Shown piece by piece: positions 25,236 to 33,123 of a stretch of DNA of 52,038 nucleotides. The position numbers and the translations under genes were made by a program. A model generated the notes under the pieces. That model was not told the origin of the DNA. It ran no database searches and was given only the letters and a program-made list of their open reading frames with translations. The stretch lies in NCBI GenBank assembly GCA_037141055.1, contig JBAXDH010000010.1:1-52038 (forward strand), read 5' to 3'. This DNA is from CAIVAT01 sp037141055. Its GTDB lineage: Bacteria > Bacteroidota > Bacteroidia > Bacteroidales > FEN-979. Within the stretch, counting starts at the first letter, position 1. Every line of letters starts with the position of its first letter.

Positions 25236-25685
25236 CTAATCTTTCCCGAAAGAAATTTCATCGGGCAGTTCATTCTCATCATCACGCTGGTAAGGAAAAT
25301 GTTTCTTCAGTTGTTTGCCTGCTGCGGCGATGGCTTCAATCAAACCATCCGTAAAGCGGTTTTCCCTGAAATGACTCAGCATGCCGGCCTTGATATCATT
25401 CCAGTAGTTTTCGTGAACAACCTTGTGAATGCCGCTGTCGCCGATGATGGCGAAACGCCGGTTTTTCACTGCAAGGTAAATCAGCACTCCGTTGCGGAGT
25501 GCCGTTTTTTCCATGCCAAGCTGTTTGAATACGAATGCGGCGCGATCCAGTACATCCCCGGTGAATGTGTTCTCAATATGCACTCGGATTTCACCGGAAG
25601 TGTCCAGTTCGGCGCTCATGATAGCCTGTTTGATATCCTCTTTCTCCTGGGGAGAAAAGAAATCTATAGCAGCTGTACCCATCAT
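25236..25685 (-). CDS. Cytoplasmic-type TPM-domain protein
   Basis: The 149-residue protein is essentially a single TPM domain without a signal peptide (FFSPQEKEDIKQAIMSAE, TSGEIRVHIEN, GVLIYLAVKNRRFAIIGDSG, FTDGLIEAIAAAG). It starts 10 nt after lemA, and a membrane-anchored TPM gene follows. The lemA-TPM-TPM order is frequent in Bacteroidota, which suggests that the three work together at the membrane. Start may be either of two adjacent ATGs (25685 or 25682). Confidence 0.88.
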   Translation of the reverse strand: MMGTAAIDFFSPQEKEDIKQAIMSAELDTSGEIRVHIENTFTGDVLDRAAFVFKQLGMEKTALRNGVLIYLAVKNRRFAIIGDSGIHKVVHENYWNDIKAGMLSHFRENRFTDGLIEAIAAAGKQLKKHFPYQRDDENELPDEISFGKD

Positions 25686-25695
25686 TTATAGAATG

Positions 25696-26328
25696 CTAGA
25701 ATTGAACTTCAGGTGCTTTTGCTGCCCCGGCCTGCGCCTGGAAATATGCCTTCTTCTGGAAACCGAACATCCCTGCGAACATGCTGTTGGGGAAACGGCG
25801 CAGGTAGGTATTGTATTCCTGGGCTGCTTCGTTAAATTTCATGCGTTCAACAGAAATCCTGTTTTCGGTTCCTTCCAGTTGTGCCTGCAATTCCGAAAAA
25901 TTCTGGGTTGCTTTGAGCTCCGGGTATTTTTCAACAACGACCATCAGACGGCCAAGGGCTGAACTGACGCCGTTCTGGGCTTCCTGGAATTTCTGCAGGG
26001 AACCTTCATCCAGGTTTTTGGGATTGATCTGAACGCTGGTCGCCTTTGCACGAGCTTCGATGACAGCCGTAAGCGTTTGTTGCTCGAATTTGGCGACACC
26101 TTTCACGGTATTCACAAGGTTCGGAATAAGATCGAGCCTCCGCTGATACACGTTTTCGACATTGGCCCATGCGGTGTTTACATTCTCATCTAAAGTTACA
26201 AGCGTATTTTTGGTTGAGATAGCCATCCATACCCCTGATATAACTATGATTAAGCCAAGGACTAAAACTGAGACAGCTATAATTACTCCAATAGAGGTCT
26301 CGGCAATTTTTCCACCTGAGATTTTCAT
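25696..26328 (-). CDS. lemA: LemA family membrane protein
   Basis: LemA proteins have one N-terminal membrane helix and a helical bundle outside. The 210-residue protein shows the helix (about 14-36; IGVIIAVSVLVLGLIIVISG), the conserved segment NTAWANVENVYQRRLDLIPNLVNTVKG (about 55-80), and the C-terminal FNEAAQEYNTYLRRFPNSMFAGMFGF. The function is not settled; the family is linked to envelope stress. It is the first gene of the operon with the two TPM genes. Confidence 0.94.
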   Translation of the reverse strand: MKISGGKIAETSIGVIIAVSVLVLGLIIVISGVWMAISTKNTLVTLDENVNTAWANVENVYQRRLDLIPNLVNTVKGVAKFEQQTLTAVIEARAKATSVQINPKNLDEGSLQKFQEAQNGVSSALGRLMVVVEKYPELKATQNFSELQAQLEGTENRISVERMKFNEAAQEYNTYLRRFPNSMFAGMFGFQKKAYFQAQAGAAKAPEVQF

Positions 26329-26440
26329 AATAAAGTTTTTTTGGTAAAGTTAAATGATTAAGATAAGGAACGAAAAAATATTTGATTGATCAAATTCATA
26401 CATGTGAATGAAAAGAGCATAAGGAAATGTGTAAAGTTCA

Positions 26441-26510
26441 GACCCCCATCGGGGGTCGAATCTTGGTAGCATAAAAGTCCACCCCAGAATCCACGGCCCC
26501 GTCGGGGCCG
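26441..26510 (+). repeat. Palindrome module A (palindrome - TTGGTAG - palindrome)
   Basis: It contains a perfect palindrome GACCCCC-ATC-GGGGGTC (26441-26457), then TTGGTAG (26463-26469) after 5 nt, then after 24 nt a second palindrome CGGCCCC-GTC-GGGGCCG (26494-26510). The same layout occurs inverted 91 nt further right. It resembles REP/BIME-like repeats mobilised by RAYT transposases, but no such transposase is in the window. Confidence 0.7.
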
Positions 26511-26601
26511 AATTATCTTTTGATCCAAACGGTTCAAAAATGTTTTGTAACGTAGCATCGTGCTGGTAATGGTTTTAAAATGGCGGTTTGCTCTGATAAT
26601 A

Positions 26602-26673
26602 CGACCCCATCCGGGGTCGATAAACTGTGTCGTTATCCCTTGTTTCTACCAACATCGCGCTCCGCCGGAGCGC
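26602..26673 (-). repeat. Palindrome module B (inverted copy of module A layout)
   Basis: Palindrome CGACCCC-ATC-CGGGGTCG (26602-26619), 26 nt, CTACCAA (26646-26652), 4 nt, and palindrome GCGCTCC-GCC-GGAGCGC (26657-26673). On the minus strand this reads palindrome - TTGGTAG - palindrome with almost the same spacing as module A. Stems differ in sequence but keep their symmetry, so structure seems to matter more than sequence. Confidence 0.7.
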
Positions 26674-26722
26674 TTTTTAAATTTGCATTCTGCATTTTGC
26701 ATTTGCATTTTGATTTGCCGGA

Positions 26723-28633
26723 TTACCCGACCTGTTCCGTGCTCCGTTTGATAAATTCTGCCAGGTCTTTTCCTTTCAGCATGTTCTGCGCAAGAAGGGC
26801 AAGGTCGAACAATTGCCTGATGGTGCCGGCTTGTTTTTCGCCGTCAGTTTCGTTCAGCAGTCTGCCGACAACCGCGCTGTTTGAATTGACAACCAGGTTG
26901 TAGTTTTCAGGCATTTCACCCATGAACCCGTAGCCACCGCCGCCACCGAGTGCCGACATGTCTTTCATGCGCCTCATAAACTCGTTTTGGGTGATGAGCA
27001 TGGGCAATTCTTTTTCACTCAGGCTTTCAAACGCGATGGTGAACTTCTTTCCATCGATTTGTTTTTCGAAGACTTCCTTCAGTGTCTTTTGTTGCTCATC
27101 ATTGAGTTTTGAAGGAAGCGCATCATCTTTCTTAATCAGTTTGTCAACCGTATCGGCATCAACCCGGGTGAATCTTGTCTTTTCCAGTTTCTGCTCAATG
27201 GTGTTGATGAAATGGGCCTCCAGAACGCCGTCCATCAGCAGCACATCATACCCCCGCGCTTTGACCGATTCGATGAAACTGTACTGCTCATGCTGGTTTG
27301 TCGCATAAAGGTAGATCATCTGCCCGTCTTTATCTTTTTGTGCAGGGGAAACCAGCGCTTCATATTCTTCAAACGTGAAATATTTCGAATCCACATTTTT
27401 CAGGAGACAGAATTTCTTGGCACGGTCGTAAAATTCAGGCTGGGCGATGATCCCGTATTCGATGAAAACCTTGATGTCGTCCCACTTTGCTTCAAACTCG
27501 GGGCGCGAATCCTTGAAAAGCGTTTCTAGTTTGTCCGCAACTTTCTTGGTGATGTGATTCGATATCTTTTTGACATTCGGATCGCTTTGCAGGTAACTGC
27601 GTGAAACGTTCAGCGGAATGTCAGGCGAATCAATAACGCCATGCAACAATGTCAGAAAATCGGGTACGATACCCTCAACCGAATCTGTTACGAATACCTG
27701 GTTGCAATACAGCTGGATCTTGTCCTTCTGCACTTCAAGATTCCGTTTGACCTTCGGGAAATACAGGATGCCGGTGAGGTTGAACGGGTAATCCACGTTC
27801 AGGTGGATCCAGAAAAGGGGCTCTTCAAAGGTGTAGGGATATAGTTCCCTGTAGAAGTTCTTGTAATCCTCGTCCTTCAGGTCAACCGGTTTCTTTTTCC
27901 AGATTGGGTCGGTGTTGTTGATGATGCGGGGTTTTTCAACTTCAACCTGCTTGTCGTTGCCGTCTTTGTCCTTCTCGCCTTCAACCTTTTCCCAGGTTTT
28001 TTCGGTTCCGAACTGGATAGGTACGGGGAGGAACTTGCAATATTTTTTCAGGATTCCGAGGAGGGTGTGCTCTTCGAGATAATCCTTGGAATCACTCGCA
28101 ATATGAAGGATTACCTCTGTGCCGCGGTCGGCCTTGTCCGTGGTGTCCATCGTATAATCGGGGCTGCCGTCGCACTCCCAGCGAACTGCTTCGGTTTCGC
28201 CCTTTTTCTGGTATGTTTTTGTCAGAATTTCCACTTTGTCGGAAACCATGAAACTGGAGTAGAAACCCAATCCGAAGTGTCCGATGATGGAATTCATCTC
28301 CGATTCAGATTTGGTCTTGAATTTTTTCACGAACTCTTCGGCGCTGGAAAAGGCGATCTGGTTGATATATTTGTCAACCTCGGCCGAAGTCATGCCGATT
28401 CCCTTATCCTTGATGGAAATGGTTTTCTTTTTTTTATTCAGGGTAACCTGGATGGTCAGATCACTGATGTCGCCATTGTATTTTCCAAGGGCAGCAAGTG
28501 TCTTGAGTTTTTGTGTAGCATCTACAGCGTTGGAAATCAATTCACGTAAAAATATTTCATGCTCTGAATAGAGGAATTTTTTAATGATCGGAAAGATGTT
28601 CTCTGTCTGAACGTTGATTTTACCTTGTTGCAT
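26723..28633 (-). CDS. htpG: Molecular chaperone HtpG (Hsp90)
   Basis: HtpG is the bacterial Hsp90, an ATP-driven dimeric chaperone. The 636-residue protein has the N-terminal ATPase motifs ELISNAVDATQKL (Asn for Mg-ATP), DKGIGMTSAEV and GHFGLGFYSSFMV, a middle domain (NVSRSYLQSDPNVKKI, with the arginine that contacts ATP) and a C-terminal dimerisation region with a Gly-rich insert (SALGGGGGYGFMGEM). It stands alone on the minus strand. A promoter with an overlapping palindrome precedes it, possibly the heat-shock control site. Confidence 0.97.
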   Translation of the reverse strand: MQQGKINVQTENIFPIIKKFLYSEHEIFLRELISNAVDATQKLKTLAALGKYNGDISDLTIQVTLNKKKKTISIKDKGIGMTSAEVDKYINQIAFSSAEEFVKKFKTKSESEMNSIIGHFGLGFYSSFMVSDKVEILTKTYQKKGETEAVRWECDGSPDYTMDTTDKADRGTEVILHIASDSKDYLEEHTLLGILKKYCKFLPVPIQFGTEKTWEKVEGEKDKDGNDKQVEVEKPRIINNTDPIWKKKPVDLKDEDYKNFYRELYPYTFEEPLFWIHLNVDYPFNLTGILYFPKVKRNLEVQKDKIQLYCNQVFVTDSVEGIVPDFLTLLHGVIDSPDIPLNVSRSYLQSDPNVKKISNHITKKVADKLETLFKDSRPEFEAKWDDIKVFIEYGIIAQPEFYDRAKKFCLLKNVDSKYFTFEEYEALVSPAQKDKDGQMIYLYATNQHEQYSFIESVKARGYDVLLMDGVLEAHFINTIEQKLEKTRFTRVDADTVDKLIKKDDALPSKLNDEQQKTLKEVFEKQIDGKKFTIAFESLSEKELPMLITQNEFMRRMKDMSALGGGGGYGFMGEMPENYNLVVNSNSAVVGRLLNETDGEKQAGTIRQLFDLALLAQNMLKGKDLAEFIKRSTEQVG

Positions 28634-28669
28634 ATTGATAACGGTTTTTGGTTAATGGCTGCATGGTAT

Positions 28670-28701
28670 CAAAGGTAATGCCACTGCCAGAAGTCTGACA
28701 A
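28670..28701 (-). promoter_or_regulatory. htpG promoter with overlapping palindrome
   Basis: On the minus strand TTG (28699-28701), a 21-nt spacer and TACCTTTG (28670-28677) form a good Bacteroidota promoter. An imperfect palindrome TGCCAGA-AG-TCTGACA (28685-28700 on the plus strand) covers the -33 side of the spacer, where a repressor could bind. A further TGACA follows at 28704-28708. Confidence 0.55.
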
Positions 28702-28837
28702 AATGACAAAGCATGACCGGCAACGTTTTTTTCATTGTTTTGATTTTCAGAAACGGAAAATTTCTAACTTTACAAGGCTTTTTATCCCGATTCACTCACA
28801 ACAGGCAAGGCAAGCCTTGTCACTAAAATTCTACTAT

Positions 28838-29857
28838 ATGAGCACGATTGACTGGAAAAACTTGCCATTTGGCTACTACAAAACCGACTACAATGTCCGC
28901 TGCTATTTCAAAGACGGGAAATGGGGTGAACCTGAAGTTTCCGACTCGGAAACCATTACCATGCACATGGCTGCAACCTGCCTTCATTATGGACAGGAGG
29001 CGTTTGAAGGAATGAAAGCATTCACCGGTAAAGATGGCAGGGTAAGAATATTCCGCCTGGAGGAAAATGCAAAGCGAATGATCAACTCGGCCAGGGGCGT
29101 GATGATGGCGGAAGTGCCTGTCAGCCTTTTTACGGAGATCGTACTTAAAGCAGTTAAACTTAATCTTAAATATGTGCCTCCTTACGGGGAAGGTGCATCC
29201 TTGTACATCCGTCCCCTGCTGATAGGCACAGGTGCCCAGGTTGGAGTAAAGCCGGCCTCGGAATATATGTTCATGGTATTTGTAGGTCCGGTTGGCCCTT
29301 ACTTCAAGGAAGGTTTTAACCCGGTGAAAATGCAGCTCGTTCGCGATTTCGACCGTGCCGCGCCACTGGGAACCGGGCATATCAAGGTTGGCGGAAACTA
29401 TGCCGCAAGTCTGAGAGCTGGCCAGCGCGCCCACCAGGATGGTTACGCGTCCTGTATTTTCCTCGACGCCCGGGAGAAAAAGTATATTGACGAAGCTGGC
29501 CCTGCGAATTTCTTCGGCATAAAAGACAATACCTATATTACACCCGATTCCTCGTCCATCCTTCCGTCAATCACCAACATGTCGCTTCGTGTCCTGGCGG
29601 CTGAAATGGGAATGAAGGTCGAACAGCGCCAGGTGCCGGTTGAGGAGCTTGATGAATTTGAGGAAACCGGTGCGTGCGGAACTGCAGCGGTCATCTCACC
29701 CATCTGCATGATCCACGACCGTGACACCGGCAAAGAATACAAGTATTGCAAAAACGGCCAGCCGGGCACGGTTTCACAAAAACTCTACAGCAAACTTAAA
29801 GGGATCCAGGAAGGACTTGAGCCTGACACCCACGGCTGGATCACGATTGTTGAGTGA
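28838..29857 (+). CDS. ilvE: Branched-chain amino acid aminotransferase
   Basis: This fold-type IV PLP enzyme interconverts branched-chain amino acids and their 2-oxo acids. The 339-residue protein has the family motifs FEGMKAF (56-62), the PLP lysine in GHIKVGGNY (K183), EAGPANFFGI and ETGACGTAAVISP. The length matches the larger (type II, eukaryote-like) subgroup. The ATG at 28838 is the proper start; upstream in-frame codons are promoter sequence. A weak -7 box TAACTTTA (28764-28771) with TTG 21 nt upstream (28740-28742) is seen. It is convergent with pyrF, only 6 nt apart. Confidence 0.96.
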   Translation: MSTIDWKNLPFGYYKTDYNVRCYFKDGKWGEPEVSDSETITMHMAATCLHYGQEAFEGMKAFTGKDGRVRIFRLEENAKRMINSARGVMMAEVPVSLFTEIVLKAVKLNLKYVPPYGEGASLYIRPLLIGTGAQVGVKPASEYMFMVFVGPVGPYFKEGFNPVKMQLVRDFDRAAPLGTGHIKVGGNYAASLRAGQRAHQDGYASCIFLDAREKKYIDEAGPANFFGIKDNTYITPDSSSILPSITNMSLRVLAAEMGMKVEQRQVPVEELDEFEETGACGTAAVISPICMIHDRDTGKEYKYCKNGQPGTVSQKLYSKLKGIQEGLEPDTHGWITIVE

Positions 29858-29863
29858 TCATAA

Positions 29864-30691
29864 TCATCCTAAAATTACCGACATCTCCTGTTGCATCTTC
29901 TGCGCCTCTTCACGTGCTTTTGCTGCAAAGTCGGTTCCGTTCGATGCATAGATGATATTCCTCGAAGAATTTACGATAAGTCCGCATTCTTTGGTCAGTC
30001 CGTATTTCGCTACCTCCTGCAGGCTGCCGCCCTGCGCCCCGACTCCCGGAACGAGCAGGAAATGATCCGGCACGATTTTGCGGATATCCGAGAGCATCTC
30101 TGCCTGCGTGGCGCCTACCACGTACATCATGTTCTCATTGCTTCCCCATAGCTGCGACTTAGACAGAACCTGTTCAAAGAGTCTCTGGTCTCCGTCTTTG
30201 AAAAATTGAAAATCGAGGGCTCCTTTGTTGGATGTGAGTGCAAGCACGATGATCCATTTCCCCGGGTATGAAAGAAATGGTTTTACCGAGTCTTCACCCA
30301 TGTAAGGTGCAACGGTGACTGCATCAAAATTCATTCCCGAAGATGCCGGGTCAAACATGGCCCGCGCATATTGCTGCGATGTGTTGCCAATGTCGCCCCG
30401 TTTCGCATCTGCGATTGAAAATAGTTGTCCGGGATATGCCGTGTTAATATATTCAATTGTCTTTGTCAGACTTAGCCAGCCCCCGGAGCCGTAACATTCA
30501 TAAAAAGCGAAATTAGGCTTGTATGCGATGGCCAGGTCATGTGTGGCATCAATGATCGCCTTGTTGAATTCAAAGATAGGGTCGTCCACATCAAGCAGGT
30601 GAGCCGGAATCTTCGAAAGATCGGTATCAAGCCCGATGCACAGAAAGGACCTTTTTTTGTAAATCAGGTTGATAAGTTCAGAACGGTTCAT
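29864..30691 (-). CDS. pyrF: Orotidine 5'-phosphate decarboxylase
   Basis: PyrF makes UMP, the last step of pyrimidine synthesis. The 275-residue protein belongs to the longer type 2 group: IGLDTDLSKIP near the N-terminus, the catalytic DAKRGD (95-100) followed by IGNTSQQYA, and the phosphate-binding end LLVPGVGAQGGSL. It is last in the minus-strand series porE-like - purM - prfA - pyrF, separated from prfA by 73 nt that hold a repeat tract. Confidence 0.96.
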   Translation of the reverse strand: MNRSELINLIYKKRSFLCIGLDTDLSKIPAHLLDVDDPIFEFNKAIIDATHDLAIAYKPNFAFYECYGSGGWLSLTKTIEYINTAYPGQLFSIADAKRGDIGNTSQQYARAMFDPASSGMNFDAVTVAPYMGEDSVKPFLSYPGKWIIVLALTSNKGALDFQFFKDGDQRLFEQVLSKSQLWGSNENMMYVVGATQAEMLSDIRKIVPDHFLLVPGVGAQGGSLQEVAKYGLTKECGLIVNSSRNIIYASNGTDFAAKAREEAQKMQQEMSVILG

Positions 30692-30692
30692 T

Positions 30693-30730
30693 GATTTATG
30701 ATTTACGATTGGACGATTTACGATTTCGCC
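30693..30730. repeat. Dispersed ACGATT-rich intergenic repeat, copy 2
   Basis: The tract TTATGATTTACGATTGGACGATTTACG shares its core with the tracts at 7566 and 48612. It continues into a second simple repeat, CGCCATTTCACTATTTCGCTATTTCG (to about 30760), and fills the gap between prfA and pyrF. Confidence 0.6.
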
Positions 30731-30764
30731 ATTTCACTATTTCGCTATTTCGCCATTTCACTAA

Positions 30765-31838
30765 TTAATTCGTTCCCGCCTCCTTCAGCCGCTCTGCATT
30801 CTCTGCAAGCTGCAGCGCCTCGATCAACGGTTCCACTTCGCCGTCGAGCACGACAGGCAGGTTGTAAAGCGTCATGTTGATGCGGTGGTCCGTTACGCGG
30901 CTCTGCGGGTAGTTATAGGTGCGGATTTTGGCTGAGCGGTCACCTGTGGAGACCATGGTTTTGCGCTTTTTCGAAATTTCATCAAGATATTTCTGATGTT
31001 CGAGTTCATAAAGCCTGGTTCGCAGCACTTTCATCGCCTTCTCGAAGTTCTTGATCTGCGATTTCTCATCCTGGCATGACACCACGATATTTGAGGGGAT
31101 ATGGGTAAGCCGGATGGCTGAATAGGTCGTATTGACGGACTGTCCGCCGGGACCCGACGAGCAAAAAGTGTCTTTCCTTACGTCAGACTGCTTTATTTCA
31201 ACATCGAACTCATCGGCCTCAGGCAATACAGCCACAGTGGCAGCAGATGTATGCACCCTGCCCTGGGTCTCCGTTTGCGGAACGCGCTGCACCCGGTGCA
31301 CACCGGATTCATACTTCATCAGTCCGTAAACATTTTCGCCCATGATGTTGAAGATGATCTCCTTGAAACCGCCCATGGTGCCTTCGGTAAAATCAACCAA
31401 CTCTACTTTCCAGCGTTTGGCCTCGGAAAATTTGCAGTACATGCGGTAGAGATCACCGGCAAAAATGCTGGCTTCGTCGCCGCCGGTACCTGCACGGATT
31501 TCAATCACGGCGTTTTTCCCGTCTTCCGGGTCGGCCGGGATCAGCATCATCCGGATATCCTCCTCGAGTTTGTCCTTGTCGGCTGTAAGAACGTTCAGCT
31601 CTTCCTTGGCCATGGAGCGGAATTCTTCATCTTTTTCGTTGTGGATGATATCTTTGGCATGGTCAATATTGGACAGGATCGTTTTATATACTTCGAAAGC
31701 CTCCATGATGGGCTGAAGTTCCTTGTAATCCTTGTTGAGTCTGATATAATTCTTCATATCACTCATCACAGAAGGTTCATTCATCTGCGCCTGAATGTCT
31801 TCGTACCTTACCTTTATGGCCTCTAATTTATCTAACAT
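30765..31838 (-). CDS. prfA: Peptide chain release factor 1
   Basis: RF1 ends translation at UAA and UAG. The 357-residue protein has the peptidyl-tRNA hydrolysis motif GPGGQSVN (GGQ 231-233), the stop-codon-reading PxT tripeptide (PQT, 187-189, in RVPQTETQGRVHTS) and AGTGGDEASIFA (116-126). The length is standard. A -7 box (TAACTTTG at 31861-31868) lies upstream, so it may have its own transcript in addition to read-through from purM. Confidence 0.97.
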   Translation of the reverse strand: MLDKLEAIKVRYEDIQAQMNEPSVMSDMKNYIRLNKDYKELQPIMEAFEVYKTILSNIDHAKDIIHNEKDEEFRSMAKEELNVLTADKDKLEEDIRMMLIPADPEDGKNAVIEIRAGTGGDEASIFAGDLYRMYCKFSEAKRWKVELVDFTEGTMGGFKEIIFNIMGENVYGLMKYESGVHRVQRVPQTETQGRVHTSAATVAVLPEADEFDVEIKQSDVRKDTFCSSGPGGQSVNTTYSAIRLTHIPSNIVVSCQDEKSQIKNFEKAMKVLRTRLYELEHQKYLDEISKKRKTMVSTGDRSAKIRTYNYPQSRVTDHRINMTLYNLPVVLDGEVEPLIEALQLAENAERLKEAGTN

Positions 31839-31860
31839 GTGTAAAATTGAAATGGGAGTG

Positions 31861-31868
31861 CAAAGTTA
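31861..31868 (-). promoter_or_regulatory. -7 box TAACTTTG for prfA
   Basis: An exact TAnnTTTG match on the minus strand, 22 nt before the prfA ATG. No TTG is found at the expected distance. Confidence 0.4.
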
Positions 31869-31953
31869 ACCAATTCCGGCAGAAAAGTTACGATTGCCGA
31901 ATTACGATTTCAGATTGAACCGGAATGTTGATCAACTGCAACATAGCAAAATC

Positions 31954-33123
31954 TTAGTATGTAAATTTTCCGAATTCACCGTCAATGGTGAGCTCTTTGG
32001 TGGATGCATCCTCACAATGCCCGATGATCTGCGCTTCGATGTTAAACGTTGCAGCGATATCAATAATCGCTCCTGCAATGCTTTCCGGGATGTAAAACTC
32101 GAGCCGGTGTCCCATGTTGAAAACCTTGTACATCTCCTGCCACGGTGTGCCTGATTCATGCTGGATCAGCCTGAAAAGGGGAGGAGCCGGCAGCAGGTTG
32201 TCTTTAATGATGTGCAGGGTATCAATGAAATGAAGGATTTTGGTTTGCCCGCCGCCACTGCAGTGAACCATCCCATGAATTTGAGAACGGTAAAGGTTCA
32301 GAATTTCTCTGACGACCGGAGCATATGTCCGGGTAGGGGATAGGATCAGCTTCCCAATATCAACTCCTTGAAGTTCGGAAGGATCAGTCAGTATTTTTTT
32401 TCCTGAGTAAACAAGTGATTGCGGTACTCCTGTGTCGAAACTTTCAGGATATCTGCCTGCATAGATATTATCGAGAACATCGTGACGGGCTGAAGTCAGT
32501 CCGTTGCTGCCCATCCCGCCATTGTATTCCGATTCGTAACTGGCTTTCCCGGATGATGACAAGCCGACGATGACATCACCGGCCATGATCCCGGCATTGT
32601 CGATCACATCGCTGCGCTTCATTCTGCATGCAACGGTTGAATCGACGATGATGGTGCGCACAAGGTCACCAACATCGGCCGTTTCGCCTCCCGTTGACCA
32701 TATCCCGATCCCAAGGCCACGCATTTCTGCCAGGAATTCTTCAGTGCCACTGATAATTTCAGCGATGACTTCTCCGGGAACCAGGTTTTTATTGCGGCCT
32801 ATGGTCGATGACAACAGGATGTTTTCCGTCGCGCCGACGCACAGCAGGTCGTCAAGGTTCATTACGATTGCATCCTTTGCAATGCCGCGCCAAACGGAGA
32901 TATCTCCCGTTTCCTTCCAATACAGATAAGCCAGGGATGATTTGGTTCCGGCGCCATCTGCATGCATGATGTTGCACCAGGTATCGTCGCCGCCAAGAAT
33001 GTCGGGGATGATCTTGCAGAAGGCTTTCGGGAATAAACCTTTGTCAATGTTTTTTATAGCATTATGAACGTCTTCCTTTGATGGGGAAACACCGCGCTGC
33101 TCATATCTGGAAGGAATTGTCAT
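31954..33123 (-). CDS. purM: Phosphoribosylformylglycinamidine cyclo-ligase (AIR synthase)
   Basis: PurM closes the imidazole ring in purine synthesis. This 389-residue, Bacteroidota-type PurM shows the AIR-synthase motifs YEQRGVSPSKEDV near the N-terminus, HADGAGTKSSLAYL (ATP site), VMNLDDLLCVGA, STGGETADVGDLV, VGLSSSGKASYESEYNGG and HCSGGGQTKIL. Its start ATG overlaps the stop of the PorE-like gene (ATGA), an unusual coupling of a purine gene with an envelope gene. prfA follows after 115 nt. Confidence 0.92.
   Translation of the reverse strand: MTIPSRYEQRGVSPSKEDVHNAIKNIDKGLFPKAFCKIIPDILGGDDTWCNIMHADGAGTKSSLAYLYWKETGDISVWRGIAKDAIVMNLDDLLCVGATENILLSSTIGRNKNLVPGEVIAEIISGTEEFLAEMRGLGIGIWSTGGETADVGDLVRTIIVDSTVACRMKRSDVIDNAGIMAGDVIVGLSSSGKASYESEYNGGMGSNGLTSARHDVLDNIYAGRYPESFDTGVPQSLVYSGKKILTDPSELQGVDIGKLILSPTRTYAPVVREILNLYRSQIHGMVHCSGGGQTKILHFIDTLHIIKDNLLPAPPLFRLIQHESGTPWQEMYKVFNMGHRLEFYIPESIAGAIIDIAATFNIEAQIIGHCEDASTKELTIDGEFGKFTY

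Larger units (their letters stand above)
26329..26722. other. 394-base intergenic region holding palindromic repeat elements
   Basis: No gene is supported. The region lies between the divergent-side start of lemA and the 3' end of htpG and contains four GC-rich palindromes arranged as two inverted modules (26441-26510 and 26602-26673), plus an A/T-rich GCATTTTGCATTT tract before the htpG stop. Confidence 0.7.

Noticed and set aside
26441..26673. CRISPR array
   Set aside because: The palindromes differ in sequence, are not direct repeats of constant length, and have no regular spacers or cas genes nearby.
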